From contig CAKPGD010000009.1 of assembly GCA_934154515.1 (NCBI GenBank), positions 1 to 26,867 on the forward strand: a stretch of DNA of 26,867 nucleotides, written 5' to 3'. The stretch is from an uncultured Clostridia bacterium (GTDB lineage Bacteria; Bacillota; Clostridia; TANB77; CAG-508). Below the pieces are notes generated by a model. It was not told the origin of the DNA, did not search any database, and saw only the letters and a program-made list of their open reading frames with translations. Below are positions 14,990 through 23,531 of this stretch, piece after piece (position 1 is the first letter of the stretch; the number at the start of each line of letters is the position of its first letter). A program made the position numbers and the translations under genes.

Positions 14990-15241
14990 ATTCTTTCCTT
15001 GTATAATATAATAAAGTTTAAAATTTAATATATTATACTTAACTTTCTCCATTAATTATTTTTATTTCTAAAAATTTTGGTTTAATGGTACCGTTATTTT
15101 ATATTTCAATTTTAAATAGTTAACATAATTTTACTTTAAGTTTATTTCATTGTATAATAATTTATTAACACTGTGGACTTTTTTATTTTCCTTATAGCTA
15201 GACTATTTCTATATACTTTATCAATTGCTTAAGAATATTTT
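14990..15241. other. Gene-free stretch
   Basis: About 250 bases of AT-rich sequence between the 39-aa peptide and the next gene on the same strand. I see no convincing promoter, RNA or coding sequence. Confidence 0.4.
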
Positions 15242-15790
15242 TTATTCTTTATTAATTTTTTCAATTCCAAAATTTGTTATTGTTATTATTACACTTTTAT
15301 TTTGGTCATCTATATATTCTAATATGTTTTTGTCTAAATTATTAACGATTTCATTAGAATACCCTGATATTCTTTTTCCATTGCCTTTTTCATATAAAAT
15401 ATTCGTAACTTTTTTTGTTAGTATATCTGCTTCTATTAAAATTGAGCAAGCTTTGTTTTTACCATTATAATCTGATCTAAAAAATCCAAATCTTACCGTT
15501 CCATTATTTTTATTTTCTATCTTATACTCTATACTAGTCAATTTTATTTCTTTTTCATATTTATTTGCAATACTAGTCATTTCATCTTTTATTTCTGATA
15601 AATTATATATATCTGATTTTATATCATAATTTATATTATATTTTTTAGATTTATATGGTGCAAAATCAGGATTATCTTTTATTATTGCATATATTCCTAC
15701 TATTACAAGCAGTGATAGCAGAATTATTGCAATTCCTATTCCTATAAAAATTTTTTTCATATTTACTGACATTCCCTTCTTCATCTTCAC
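15242..15790 (-). CDS. Membrane-anchored extracytoplasmic protein of unknown function
   Basis: Up to 182 aa. After a basic N-terminus (M-K-K-I-F) a single helix (about residues 15-38) anchors a Lys/Asn/Ile-rich outer domain with strand-rich segments (T-S-I-E-Y-K-I, S-V-I-I-T-I-T). No lipobox or protease motif is visible. The start is uncertain: ATG codons at 15790, 15784, 15772 and 15760 are all in frame, and AAGGGA lies between them. It follows the sigma/anti-sigma pair on the same strand about 100 bases away and may belong to its regulon. Confidence 0.65.
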   Translation of the reverse strand: MKMKKGMSVNMKKIFIGIGIAIILLSLLVIVGIYAIIKDNPDFAPYKSKKYNINYDIKSDIYNLSEIKDEMTSIANKYEKEIKLTSIEYKIENKNNGTVRFGFFRSDYNGKNKACSILIEADILTKKVTNILYEKGNGKRISGYSNEIVNNLDKNILEYIDDQNKSVIITITNFGIEKINKE

Positions 15791-15892
15791 TTCTCTATGT
15801 CTACGAAAAGCACAAATTTTGATTAAAAATTTTTCAAACTTTGTCTCCTTATTTTTTTATATTATAACATTTTTATAAACTATTTTATAATC

Positions 15893-17035
15893 TCATTTAC
15901 TTAAATTTACAAGCATAGTTTTATTTCCTTTAGTTATATTAAGTTTTAATGTATTTGTATATTTATCTTTTGTAATTGGAAATGTCAAATATAATGTTAC
16001 ATCTCCATTGGGATGTTGCGACATTCCTCCATTTCCATCACTACTAGATATACTTTCTTCAAATATTTCACCATCTTCATTTTCTAATGTTGCTACAATT
16101 TCATCTTCTAGTGTTATTGAACTTAAGAATTTTTCTATTTCTTCTTCTGTTGCTTCATATGGTGCTTTTGCATCTTTCATCAATAATGTTATATGCATTT
16201 CTGTATATGCCCCTATTGCTTCTTCTATAATTATTTTATTTTCCGTATCACTATTATCTTTTACGCTATATATTAGTGTTTTTCTTGTATAAAAGTCCTC
16301 TGGCAAGTCTATTTTTATATTCCAATTTCCTTTTAATTCTTTGCTAACCTCATTATTAACAAGCATATTTATTTTTTTAAAATTAAATATTAATTCTTTA
16401 CTTTTAGGGTAATTGTCTGAATACATTTTGTATAAAAATTTAATACTATCTTCTGTTTTCTCTATTATTTGTGTTTGATATCCACCATTTGTTAAATTGT
16501 TGTGCATATTCATTTTACTAAATTCAATATTACGTTCTTTACAAAATTGCTCATATAAATCTGCTCTATTATAATTACAATATATTAAATTATTATTTTC
16601 GTCTGATATTATTAAATCTTCTATTTCTATATCACTAATTTTTTCTGTATTTTCTTTTGTTTTTACTTCAAACACTATATCTAAATTATAATCGTCCATC
16701 AATATATTGTTTACTTTTACATAAACTCCGTTATTTTCAATAAAATCCATATTTACGTTTTGAATGTAACCATTTTCAGCCATTTCAATAACTCCTCTAC
16801 CTATTGTTTCGTGTTCAAATATATTTTTTATAAAATTTGATATATCCTTTGCAAAAACTACTCCTGCTGAAGTTGTTATAAAGGCTATTATTGTAATAAT
16901 AATTTTAATAATTTTATTTTTTACACTATATTTGTTTTCGTTTTCGAAAGATGTCATTATTGCTTGTTTGAATTCTACAGGCTCATATATTTGCTTTTGC
17001 ACAACATTTCCTATTATGTTATCTATATTATCCAT
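15893..17035 (-). CDS. DUF4179-type anti-sigma factor
   Basis: A 380-aa single-pass membrane protein. Residues 1-40 are cytoplasmic and would hold the sigma factor; the helix is at about 44-62 (I-I-I-T-I-I-A-F-I-T-T-S-A-G-V-V-F); the large outer part begins K-D-I-S-N-F-I-K-N-I-F and contains the DUF4179 domain. The gene overlaps the end of the sigma gene by eight bases, the standard arrangement of a co-translated sigma/anti-sigma pair. Two pieces of a second copy lie at 12246-12379 and 14576-14697. Confidence 0.85.
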   Translation of the reverse strand: MDNIDNIIGNVVQKQIYEPVEFKQAIMTSFENENKYSVKNKIIKIIITIIAFITTSAGVVFAKDISNFIKNIFEHETIGRGVIEMAENGYIQNVNMDFIENNGVYVKVNNILMDDYNLDIVFEVKTKENTEKISDIEIEDLIISDENNNLIYCNYNRADLYEQFCKERNIEFSKMNMHNNLTNGGYQTQIIEKTEDSIKFLYKMYSDNYPKSKELIFNFKKINMLVNNEVSKELKGNWNIKIDLPEDFYTRKTLIYSVKDNSDTENKIIIEEAIGAYTEMHITLLMKDAKAPYEATEEEIEKFLSSITLEDEIVATLENEDGEIFEESISSSDGNGGMSQHPNGDVTLYLTFPITKDKYTNTLKLNITKGNKTMLVNLSK

Positions 17036-17579
17036 TATATTTACCTCCTTTATATGTATTTTTAATTTTTTCCTTCGATCGTAAAAGTCTAGTTTTTACT
17101 GTATTTTCATTTACACCTAATATTTTAGAAATTTCTTTTGTTGTATATTTCTCTCCATAATATAAAACAACAATTATTCTTTCTTCATATTTTAAGTTTT
17201 TAATCATTTCATAGAAATCTAGTGTATTTTCAACTATTTGTTGATCACTACTATATTTTATATTTTCTTTATAAAACTCAATATTATAATTATCATATAT
17301 TTCATTATCTTTATATTTCTTCCTATAATATTTATTGCAATTATTTATTAATATTTTTATAATCCATGCTTTAAATTTTTTAGGTTCTCTTAATTTTTTT
17401 AAATATTTGTATGCATATATCATCGTTTCCTGTATTATATCCTGTATATCCTCTTCGTTTGTCGTTTTCATTTTGGCTATTTTATACAAATCATTTTTTA
17501 TCAATAATATTGCTTGTGTAAATGCTTCTTTATCTCCCTTCTGTGCTTTTATAATTAAATTTTCCATATTTAATCCCAT
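17028..17579 (-). CDS. ECF-type RNA polymerase sigma factor
   Basis: A 183-aa sigma-70 family protein. Region 2 covers about 22-85 (D-I-Q-D-I-I-Q-E-T-M-I-Y-A-Y-K, F-K-A-W-I-I-K-I-L-I-N-N-C), region 4 about 120-170 (Y-E-E-R-I-I-V-V-L-Y-Y, T-T-K-E-I-S-K-I-L-G-V, V-K-T-R-L-L-R-S-K-E). Region 3 is absent, as in ECF factors. The annotated ATG is only two bases past AGGAGG and the next (17567) is fourteen, so the exact start is open. The anti-sigma gene follows with an overlap. Confidence 0.9.
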   Translation of the reverse strand: MGLNMENLIIKAQKGDKEAFTQAILLIKNDLYKIAKMKTTNEEDIQDIIQETMIYAYKYLKKLREPKKFKAWIIKILINNCNKYYRKKYKDNEIYDNYNIEFYKENIKYSSDQQIVENTLDFYEMIKNLKYEERIIVVLYYGEKYTTKEISKILGVNENTVKTRLLRSKEKIKNTYKGGKYNG

Positions 17580-17604
17580 TTCCTCCTATCTTTTTTGTAT
17601 ATCT

Positions 17605-17641
17605 ATTATATAAGAGTATAAAAGTAATTTAAATAGTTTCA
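17605..17641 (-). promoter_or_regulatory. Promoter region of the sigma operon
   Basis: Minus strand TTTAAA (17633-17628), 17-base spacer, TATAAT (17610-17605). Just upstream is TGAAAC (17641-17636), which resembles an ECF-type -35 and would allow autoregulation, but I cannot identify its -10 with confidence. Confidence 0.55.
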
Positions 17642-17673
17642 TCTTTTTTATAATTTTTTAGGTATAAAAAAGA

Positions 17674-17692
17674 TATTCTAAATATTAGAATA
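17674..17692. promoter_or_regulatory. Perfect inverted repeat upstream of the sigma promoter
   Basis: TATTCTAA-ATA-TTAGAATA, eight bp in each arm with a three-base centre, the size of a dimeric repressor site. It lies about 35 bases upstream of the sigma-operon -35. No cognate regulator is evident. Confidence 0.4.
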
Positions 17693-17703
17693 AAAAGTGA
17701 AAA

Positions 17704-17742
17704 ATAGACAGCATTTCTTTTTAAAGGAGCGACGTTGTCTAT
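17704..17742 (-). other. Isolated hairpin
   Basis: ATAGACAGC (17704-17712) pairs with GTTGTCTAT (17734-17742), nine bp with one G-T, loop 21 bases. On the minus strand a short T-run follows, so it may terminate an unseen transcript. The loop is GC-richer than its surroundings. Confidence 0.4.
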
Positions 17743-17890
17743 CATAGAACTGCATTAAAAAAGCTGAGGTAAAAAACTTTTCATAAATTTCAAATATTTT
17801 TACTTATTTTTTATAAAAATAAAAGTAAATTTAGTACTAGAAACAGAAAAAATTATAGAATTTTTGATTCAAGTGCTTACTCAAAAAAAA
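17743..17890. other. Gene-free AT-rich stretch
   Basis: Part of a 450-base gap between the sigma gene and tRNA-Lys. Nothing coding is visible here. Confidence 0.4.
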
Positions 17891-17918
17891 TTGACAGTTT
17901 ATTTTTTAACAATATTAT
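17891..17918 (+). promoter_or_regulatory. Consensus sigma-A promoter with no gene downstream
   Basis: Plus strand TTGACA (17891-17896), 16-base spacer, TATTAT (17913-17918). The only downstream structure before tRNA-Lys (opposite strand) is a terminator hairpin at 17994-18025. Confidence 0.55.
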
Positions 17919-17924
17919 AAAATA

Positions 17925-18025
17925 AAATTATTTTATAAGTGCTATATAATAGTTTATATACAAAACTTTCTTTTTCAATAAAAGGCAACAAAAAAATCAA
18001 CCTTTTACAGTTGATTTCTTGTTTT
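17925..18025 (+). ncRNA. Candidate small RNA of about 100 nt
   Basis: It is bounded by the consensus promoter at 17891-17918 and the hairpin AAATCAAC / GTTGATTT (17994-18017), which on the plus strand is followed by CTTGTTTTT. No open frame longer than a few codons is present. It is inferred from punctuation only; its 3' end is antisense to the tRNA-Lys terminator. Confidence 0.3.
17990..18017 (-). terminator. Terminator of tRNA-Lys
   Basis: Minus strand AAATCAAC-TGTAAAAG-GTTGATTT followed by further T residues. Confidence 0.8.
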
Positions 18026-18051
18026 TCGTTTAGTGGGATAATTTAATCTTT

Positions 18052-18127
18052 TGGTGCACCACCGGGGGGTCGAACCCCGGACCTTCTGATTAAGAGTCAG
18101 CTGCTCTGCCAACTGAGCTAGTGGTGC
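18052..18127 (-). tRNA. tRNA-Lys (anticodon CTT)
   Basis: Acceptor GCACCAC/GTGGTGC, D stem GCTC/GAGC, anticodon arm GCTGA-CTCTTAA-TCAGA with an outer G-A mismatch, T arm CGGGG-TTCGACC-CCCCG, discriminator A and encoded CCA (18054-18052). Anticodon CTT reads AAG. Confidence 0.95.
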
Positions 18128-18148
18128 ATACATTTATTGACAAGTTTT

Positions 18149-18177
18149 ATTGTACTACCTTTTTTGATGTTTGTCAA
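18149..18177 (-). promoter_or_regulatory. Promoter of tRNA-Lys
   Basis: Minus strand TTGACA (18177-18172), 17-base spacer, TACAAT (18154-18149), ending about 22 bases ahead of the tRNA. Confidence 0.85.
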
Positions 18178-18227
18178 TTTTTTTTTTATTTTTGTTATAA
18201 AACTTGCTAATTTTTATTATTTATAAT

Positions 18228-18256
18228 TCCCAAAAGAGCTATATGCTCTTTTGGGA
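18228..18256 (-). terminator. Hairpin ending the type VII secretion transcript
   Basis: A perfect 12-bp stem TCCCAAAAGAGC (18228-18239) / GCTCTTTTGGGA (18245-18256) with loop TATAT, ten bases past the yukD stop. The T-tract beyond it is weak. Confidence 0.7.
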
Positions 18257-18266
18257 TATTATAAAA

Positions 18267-18518
18267 TTATATTAGAATTATTTCTGTGCCGTTTTTTATG
18301 TTATTTTCCTTAACATTTAAATTCATATCATATGGTTTAGCTGTATTTTTATCATATAGCATAGCGGTTTTTGTTGGAATATAATAGCCACCACATAGTT
18401 CATTGACTGATTTTTCTAACATATTTACTATTTTATATATTTTTTTATTTATAGGTAACCATATATCATATTCTTTTTCTATTGCCGGAACATATAGTTT
18501 TATTAAAACTTTATTCAT
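18267..18518 (-). CDS. yukD: YukD/EsaB-like ubiquitin-fold protein of type VII secretion
   Basis: An 83-aa protein: N-K-V-L-I-K-L-Y-V-P, Y-D-I-W-L-P-I-N-K-K-I-Y, a helix K-I-V-N-M-L-E-K-S-V-N-E-L, then L-Y-D-K, L-N-V-K-E and a final G-T-E-I-I-L-I: the beta-grasp order and length of YukD/EsaB. EsaB is a cytoplasmic accessory or regulator of T7SSb. I place the start at ATG 18518 because CGGTGA precedes it by five bases; this overlaps the essC stop by eight bases, so the two are translationally coupled. Confidence 0.85.
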   Translation of the reverse strand: MNKVLIKLYVPAIEKEYDIWLPINKKIYKIVNMLEKSVNELCGGYYIPTKTAMLYDKNTAKPYDMNLNVKENNIKNGTEIILI

Positions 18519-21500
18519 TTTCATCACCGTTTTCTTTCATTTCTATTAATTTAATTAATGTAGCATTACCTTGATTAATTGCATATCCAAAGCTTTCTCC
18601 ACAATTATTTACTATTGCTCTTCTTTCGGAAGTTATTGTTATTAGATATTGATTATCTACGCCATTACCAACCCAAATACCATTTTCTTTTGTAACAAAG
18701 TTTTTATACCACTCGTCATATTCATGGTTCTTTAACTTGTTTGCATTTTCAACAAATATAAAGTGACAGTTTCCTAAATCTTCTGCTTTCTTTAGTGTAG
18801 AATTAAATGTAAAGTAATAATTATTGTTTACATCATTGAAATCATTTATAAATTTGTCTACTCCTATAATAACACATATTTCTTCTTTATCTGCTTTTTG
18901 TTCTAGGTTAGTTATAAATTCATTATATTCTTCTTTTATATTTGCTTTTCTTCTTGATATTACTCTTTCTGCATCAAATATATTAACTTCAACATTTCTT
19001 AGTTCTAATATTTGTTGTAAAACATAAGTTGAAAATTGTGCTGCTTCTTCAATGTTTCTAGCTGAAATTATATTAATTAAATTTTTCTTGAAATTATAGT
19101 TATATACTCTTAAGTCCTTTTTTACGATTCCTATTGGTACACTAGTTAAATCTTTTAAATAATCTTTTACATCACTTAATAAAATTTTATTTGGTATAGT
19201 AGGAATACTATTTGCAATAGTCTGATTTTTGTTGTTTATTTCATCTATTGTTTCTTTTACAAACATATTATATTGTTCTGCATCACATATTTTGGCTGTT
19301 TGGAATTCATAAATTTGGTCTTTTTCTATACTTACTAATCCTCTACCAAAAATGTTAGATGGTCTTTTCTTTCCTACTTTTTCAAATATATTTAAGTAAT
19401 CGTCTCCATTATTTAATTGTAGTGCTATTCTTTGCTTAAAGTTTTGAGCTAAACGATATCTCATATCATTATAATTACTTATTGTTACAACAAATACTAT
19501 TCCACATTTTATTCCTTCTCTGGTTAGAGTAATAAACAGGTCATCATATTCGTTTTCATATACTTCTGCAAATGCCTCATAATTGTTCATTGTTACTACT
19601 ATTAATGGCATCTTTTTGCTACTTGTTTTTAAATATAAATTATAATCACCATTATATTCTGATAGTTCTTCTTTTCTAGTTTTTATTTCTTTTTGTAACA
19701 TATCAAAAAATCTTCCAATTTTTTCTTCGTCATTTATAAATACTGTATCTCCTATATGATTAGCATTATTGTATATTTTAAGTGCTTCTGTGCCAAAATC
19801 TAATACATATAATTGGACTTCATCTGATGAATAAGTAGTAATTAAGTCATATATCATAGTGCTTAATAGTGTTTCTTTACCGCTTTCAGCATTTCCGTAA
19901 ACAACAGTATTTCCTTGACTTAGATTCATATTTACGATTCCTTGTCTTTGATTATATGGATCGTCAAATTCTCCTATAACTGCTTGTACAGTATTTTCTT
20001 GTTTTTTGACATTATACTTTTTCTTTATATCATTTATAAAGATATTTTCGGCTATATTATCTAGCCATAAATTTTTTGCTTTTATATTATTTTGTTTTGC
20101 TATATCACTTAAATATCTAACAACATTTGTTAATTGCTCTCCTTTACTGCTTACATATTTAAGATTGTTGTCATCTACTTGTTTTATTACGACACCAATA
20201 TTTGAGATAAATTGTAATGAATTATCTATTTTTTTCTCTGTTATGTCTGATGGGAAATATGGTGCTCCAGACCAAGCAGATTGTCCTAATACAAAGTATT
20301 CGTCTTGTCCTACTTGCATATAAAATTGTCCTGCTCTTTTTAGAAATGCAGCATCTGGTTTTTTTATAACATCTGTACTATCTTCTTTATCTTGTACTTT
20401 TAAACAAACAGCAAATTTGCTATTACTTCTAATTTGATCATTAACAATTCCTGCTGGTTTTTGTGTTGCTAAAATTAAATGTACTCCTAAACTTCTTCCT
20501 ATTCTTGATACACTCATTAATTCTTCCATAAAGTCTTCTTGTTGTTGTTTTAGTTCCGCAAATTCGTCACAAATAATTAATAGATGTGGAATAGGTGTTT
20601 TTACTACTCCTTCATGATATAGTTTTTGATATTTATATATATCAATTGTTCCTTCTTCTGTCATATTTCTTGCTTCATTAAATAATACTTGTCTTCTTCT
20701 TAATTCTGACTGTATTGATGCTAAAGATCTTTGTAGACCTATGGTATCTATGTTAGTTATTGTTCCAACTAGATGAGGTAATTTTATATCTCTTTTTTGG
20801 AATGCTCCTGCTAGTCCTCCACCTTTGTAGTCAATTAGTATAAATGTTACATCATCTGGATGATAGTTTACTGCTAATGATAGTATATAAGTAATTATAA
20901 ATTCTGATTTTCCTGATCCTGTGCTTCCTGCTATTAATCCATGTGGTCCATGAAACTTTTCATGAATGTCTAATACAACTGGTAGTCCTGAACTATCTAC
21001 TCCTATTGGTGCTTTTAATGATAATGTTGAATCATTTTTATTCCATCTTTCTAATACATTCAATTGTTCAATTAATCCTACATCATACATTTCTAAGAAT
21101 GTATAACTGTTAGGTAATAGATTATTTCCAGTTACATTATATCTAATTGGTATATTTGAAAGTACATTAACTAATTTATTAAAGAAGAATTCTACTGAAT
21201 CATCAAAAGTTATTTTTTGTTGATTTGTTGAAGATATTTCGTTTTGGAATATTACTCCATTTTTATTATTTTCTAGGTTAACAAATAAATTACATTGATT
21301 TGGTAATTGCATTAAATCATTTGTAATACATAGCAAACTAAAACCTACATTTCTTTTTGTTTTTAACATTTCTGTGATTATTTTTAGATTTTCTATTTTT
21401 TTATAATCATCTGTTATTATTAAATAATATGGTGCAAATGATTTGTAGTCTTTTTCTTTGTATTGTAAACGATTATTTAATTCTTCTTCTAGATACGTAG

Positions 21501-23109
21501 ATATTTCTTTCATATCGTCATAATTATCTGCATAGAATCTAATTTGTTTACTATTATTCCAAACATGAGGAAGCATTTTTACATATTCCCATTTTTTTAA
21601 TTTATCTTCTTTTAGTAAAAATACTAATTTTAAATCTTCGTAACTATGAAATGTAATTAATTGAATAATTAGATTTTGCATAAACCTATGCATATTTGTT
21701 TCTTCATTTGCTATTATTGCAGATACATTTTTTTCAGTTAGAGATGTTACTATTGGTGCTGCTTTTAGTGTTTTAGATTTACTTGCAATATCATTCAAAA
21801 TTTCAACTAAATTATCATCTTCCATTTCAAATTTTTCTTCTGGATATTGAATATCTATTTCTAATGGAATATCTCCAACACCAAATCTAACATTAAGGAA
21901 GTCGTAGTCTTCAATTTTTCTTTCCCATAGTCTTGGACTTTTATCTAGTATTACTTTCGTGCATTGCTCAGCAGAAAGATAATTTTCAAATAATATAGAT
22001 CTTTGCTTATTCATAATTTTATTTATATGTTCATTTTTTGAGTTAAGATATTCTTTATATTTTTTTTGTCTTTTTTCTTCATATTTTTTCTTACTTTTTT
22101 TGTCATATTTTAAAGTTAACATTGGAAAAACTATCATACTAATTAACATTGCAATAGCCGTTATTAGAGCAAATGCTGTTTGTTTAGTTGTTGCTGTTCC
22201 AGAAATTTTTCCATCTATTGCGGTTATAATTGATATAACCATCATTGCTCCCATTGATAAAGATGAACCTAAGACTAATATTAGTGGCATTTCTTGTTGT
22301 TCTTGTAAATGTGGAGGAGCATCAATTTTTACCTTTTCTTTTTCTATTATATTTGTTATTCTTGGTGCTCTAGAGAAGTATTCTTCTTCTGAATAAAGTT
22401 CTATATTTTTTTCTTCTATTTCATTATCTTCTTTATTTTCTATATTTGAATCTTGTTTTATTAAAGTAAAATTTTTATTATTACATATGACTTTGTTTTC
22501 TGGAGTGTTTATAAATATGCTTTTTCCCATTATTATTATTTTTAATCCCATTATAAAAACAACATCTCCATTTGATAGTTGCATATTGTCTTTAGTTACG
22601 GGTTTATTATTTACAAATGTTCCGAAGTTTTTATCATGATTTTCTATTACAAAGTTTCCGTTGTAAAAATTTAATTTTGCATGAAGTCCTGATATAAGGT
22701 CATTATTGTATATAATATCATTATCTTTTGATTTTCCTATTGTAATTTCATTTTTATCTTTTAATTCAAGTTGAAATAGATTATTGTCACAAACAGGAAA
22801 ACAATATAGTGTAAATAACTCTTCTGAGTTTCCGAATTGAACAACATATTTATCATATTCATTTAAAGTTACTTTTTCTAACTTTTGTTTATAGTTTACT
22901 CTGACGTCATCTCCTATTATCTGTACTGTTTTTCCATCTATTATTTGAACACTACTATTGCTTGTTACATACCACTTTCCATTTTTTCCTTCTATATTAA
23001 TTAACTTTCTTTCTTTTTCTGAACCGTCTGTAAGCCAATAATTTCCTATTGGTATTTGTGGTAATACCTTTTTATACATTCTATTTTTGCCTATTAGAGT
23101 AACTAGCAA
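18511..23109 (-). CDS. essC: EssC: FtsK/SpoIIIE-type ATPase of the type VII secretion system
   Basis: About 1532 aa, full length for Firmicute EssC. An N-terminal beta-rich region precedes an FHA domain (about 130-205; T-I-G-K-S, S-G-L-H-A-K-L, G-T-F-V-N). Two helices at about 280-300 and 310-332 anchor it in the membrane. ATPase domain 1 has Walker A G-S-T-G-S-G-K-S (about 728-735) and Walker B L-I-I-C-D-E-F-A-E. Domain 2 has G-N-A-E-S-G-K-E-T (about 1072-1080). Domain 3 keeps the fold but no Walker A. EssC is the hexameric export motor and its last domain selects substrates. I place the start at TTG 23109 behind AGAGGTGAG; a GTG at 23118 lies in that site. No essA, essB, esaA or WXG100 gene is in the window. 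Confidence 0.93.
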   Translation of the reverse strand: MLVTLIGKNRMYKKVLPQIPIGNYWLTDGSEKERKLINIEGKNGKWYVTSNSSVQIIDGKTVQIIGDDVRVNYKQKLEKVTLNEYDKYVVQFGNSEELFTLYCFPVCDNNLFQLELKDKNEITIGKSKDNDIIYNNDLISGLHAKLNFYNGNFVIENHDKNFGTFVNNKPVTKDNMQLSNGDVVFIMGLKIIIMGKSIFINTPENKVICNNKNFTLIKQDSNIENKEDNEIEEKNIELYSEEEYFSRAPRITNIIEKEKVKIDAPPHLQEQQEMPLILVLGSSLSMGAMMVISIITAIDGKISGTATTKQTAFALITAIAMLISMIVFPMLTLKYDKKSKKKYEEKRQKKYKEYLNSKNEHINKIMNKQRSILFENYLSAEQCTKVILDKSPRLWERKIEDYDFLNVRFGVGDIPLEIDIQYPEEKFEMEDDNLVEILNDIASKSKTLKAAPIVTSLTEKNVSAIIANEETNMHRFMQNLIIQLITFHSYEDLKLVFLLKEDKLKKWEYVKMLPHVWNNSKQIRFYADNYDDMKEISTYLEEELNNRLQYKEKDYKSFAPYYLIITDDYKKIENLKIITEMLKTKRNVGFSLLCITNDLMQLPNQCNLFVNLENNKNGVIFQNEISSTNQQKITFDDSVEFFFNKLVNVLSNIPIRYNVTGNNLLPNSYTFLEMYDVGLIEQLNVLERWNKNDSTLSLKAPIGVDSSGLPVVLDIHEKFHGPHGLIAGSTGSGKSEFIITYILSLAVNYHPDDVTFILIDYKGGGLAGAFQKRDIKLPHLVGTITNIDTIGLQRSLASIQSELRRRQVLFNEARNMTEEGTIDIYKYQKLYHEGVVKTPIPHLLIICDEFAELKQQQEDFMEELMSVSRIGRSLGVHLILATQKPAGIVNDQIRSNSKFAVCLKVQDKEDSTDVIKKPDAAFLKRAGQFYMQVGQDEYFVLGQSAWSGAPYFPSDITEKKIDNSLQFISNIGVVIKQVDDNNLKYVSSKGEQLTNVVRYLSDIAKQNNIKAKNLWLDNIAENIFINDIKKKYNVKKQENTVQAVIGEFDDPYNQRQGIVNMNLSQGNTVVYGNAESGKETLLSTMIYDLITTYSSDEVQLYVLDFGTEALKIYNNANHIGDTVFINDEEKIGRFFDMLQKEIKTRKEELSEYNGDYNLYLKTSSKKMPLIVVTMNNYEAFAEVYENEYDDLFITLTREGIKCGIVFVVTISNYNDMRYRLAQNFKQRIALQLNNGDDYLNIFEKVGKKRPSNIFGRGLVSIEKDQIYEFQTAKICDAEQYNMFVKETIDEINNKNQTIANSIPTIPNKILLSDVKDYLKDLTSVPIGIVKKDLRVYNYNFKKNLINIISARNIEEAAQFSTYVLQQILELRNVEVNIFDAERVISRRKANIKEEYNEFITNLEQKADKEEICVIIGVDKFINDFNDVNNNYYFTFNSTLKKAEDLGNCHFIFVENANKLKNHEYDEWYKNFVTKENGIWVGNGVDNQYLITITSERRAIVNNCGESFGYAINQGNATLIKLIEMKENGDENE

Positions 23110-23184
23110 TAATCTCACCTCTTCCTTTGTTTTTGTTTCATAAATACTTTCTTTGGTAACTATATATAAAAATGATTTAATACA

Positions 23185-23206
23185 TAATTATCAAATAGTT
23201 ATCAAA
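23185..23206. promoter_or_regulatory. Tandem 11-bp direct repeats upstream of essC
   Basis: TAATTATCAAA (23185-23195) and TAGTTATCAAA (23196-23206) are adjacent and match at 10 of 11 bases; on the minus strand they read TTTGATAACTA, TTTGATAATTA. One helical turn apart, they could bind an activator or repressor of essC-yukD. They lie about 80 bases ahead of the essC start. Confidence 0.45.
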
Positions 23207-23208
23207 GA

Positions 23209-23241
23209 AAATATTTATGCTAAATTTTTGCATAAATATTT
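23209..23241 (-). terminator. Hairpin between the DUF4176 gene and essC
   Basis: A perfect 12-bp inverted repeat AAATATTTATGC (23209-23220) / GCATAAATATTT (23230-23241), nine bases past the DUF4176 stop. It suggests that essC-yukD are at least partly transcribed apart from the toxin genes. Confidence 0.6.
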
Positions 23242-23249
23242 TTTTATTT

Positions 23250-23531
23250 TTATAATGATTTTACAAGTTCGTTTAGTTTTTCTTTAAAAGCTTTTTCTTC
23301 TTCATCATCTTCTAGACCTATGTGGTATATTTTTTCAATTTGTTCATGATCGAATAAACATGTTTTTGAAGAATCTAGAAATCCTTCTGGATAAATACAT
23401 CCACTGTAATCCCAAATTTTTGTCTTTTTTCCATTTTCTACTGCACAAAAGCCTGTTATCATTACTCTTTTGCTACCATTTTTTAACATAACTACTGTTC
23501 CTATTGGTAAAAATTTTTCTTTCTTTTCCAT
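23250..23531 (-). CDS. DUF4176 domain protein (first copy, next to essC)
   Basis: A 93-aa soluble protein that is one DUF4176 domain: F-L-P-I-G-T-V-V-M-L-K-N-G-S-K-R-V-M-I-T-G-F, W-D-Y-S-G-C-I-Y-P-E-G, F-D-H-E-Q-I-E-K-I-Y-H-I-G and an acidic tail. DUF4176 proteins recur in Firmicute type VII loci; no biochemical role is established to my knowledge. Its ATG overlaps the glycohydrolase stop (TAATG), and its ribosome binding site AGGAGA is inside that gene, so the two are made together. It is a paralogue of 24386-24799. Confidence 0.88.
   Translation of the reverse strand: MEKKEKFLPIGTVVMLKNGSKRVMITGFCAVENGKKTKIWDYSGCIYPEGFLDSSKTCLFDHEQIEKIYHIGLEDDEEEKAFKEKLNELVKSL

Noticed and set aside
22100..22396. 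98-aa plus-strand frame with hydrophobic segments opposite essC
   Set aside because: It mirrors the two membrane helices of EssC on the other strand and has no ribosome binding site.
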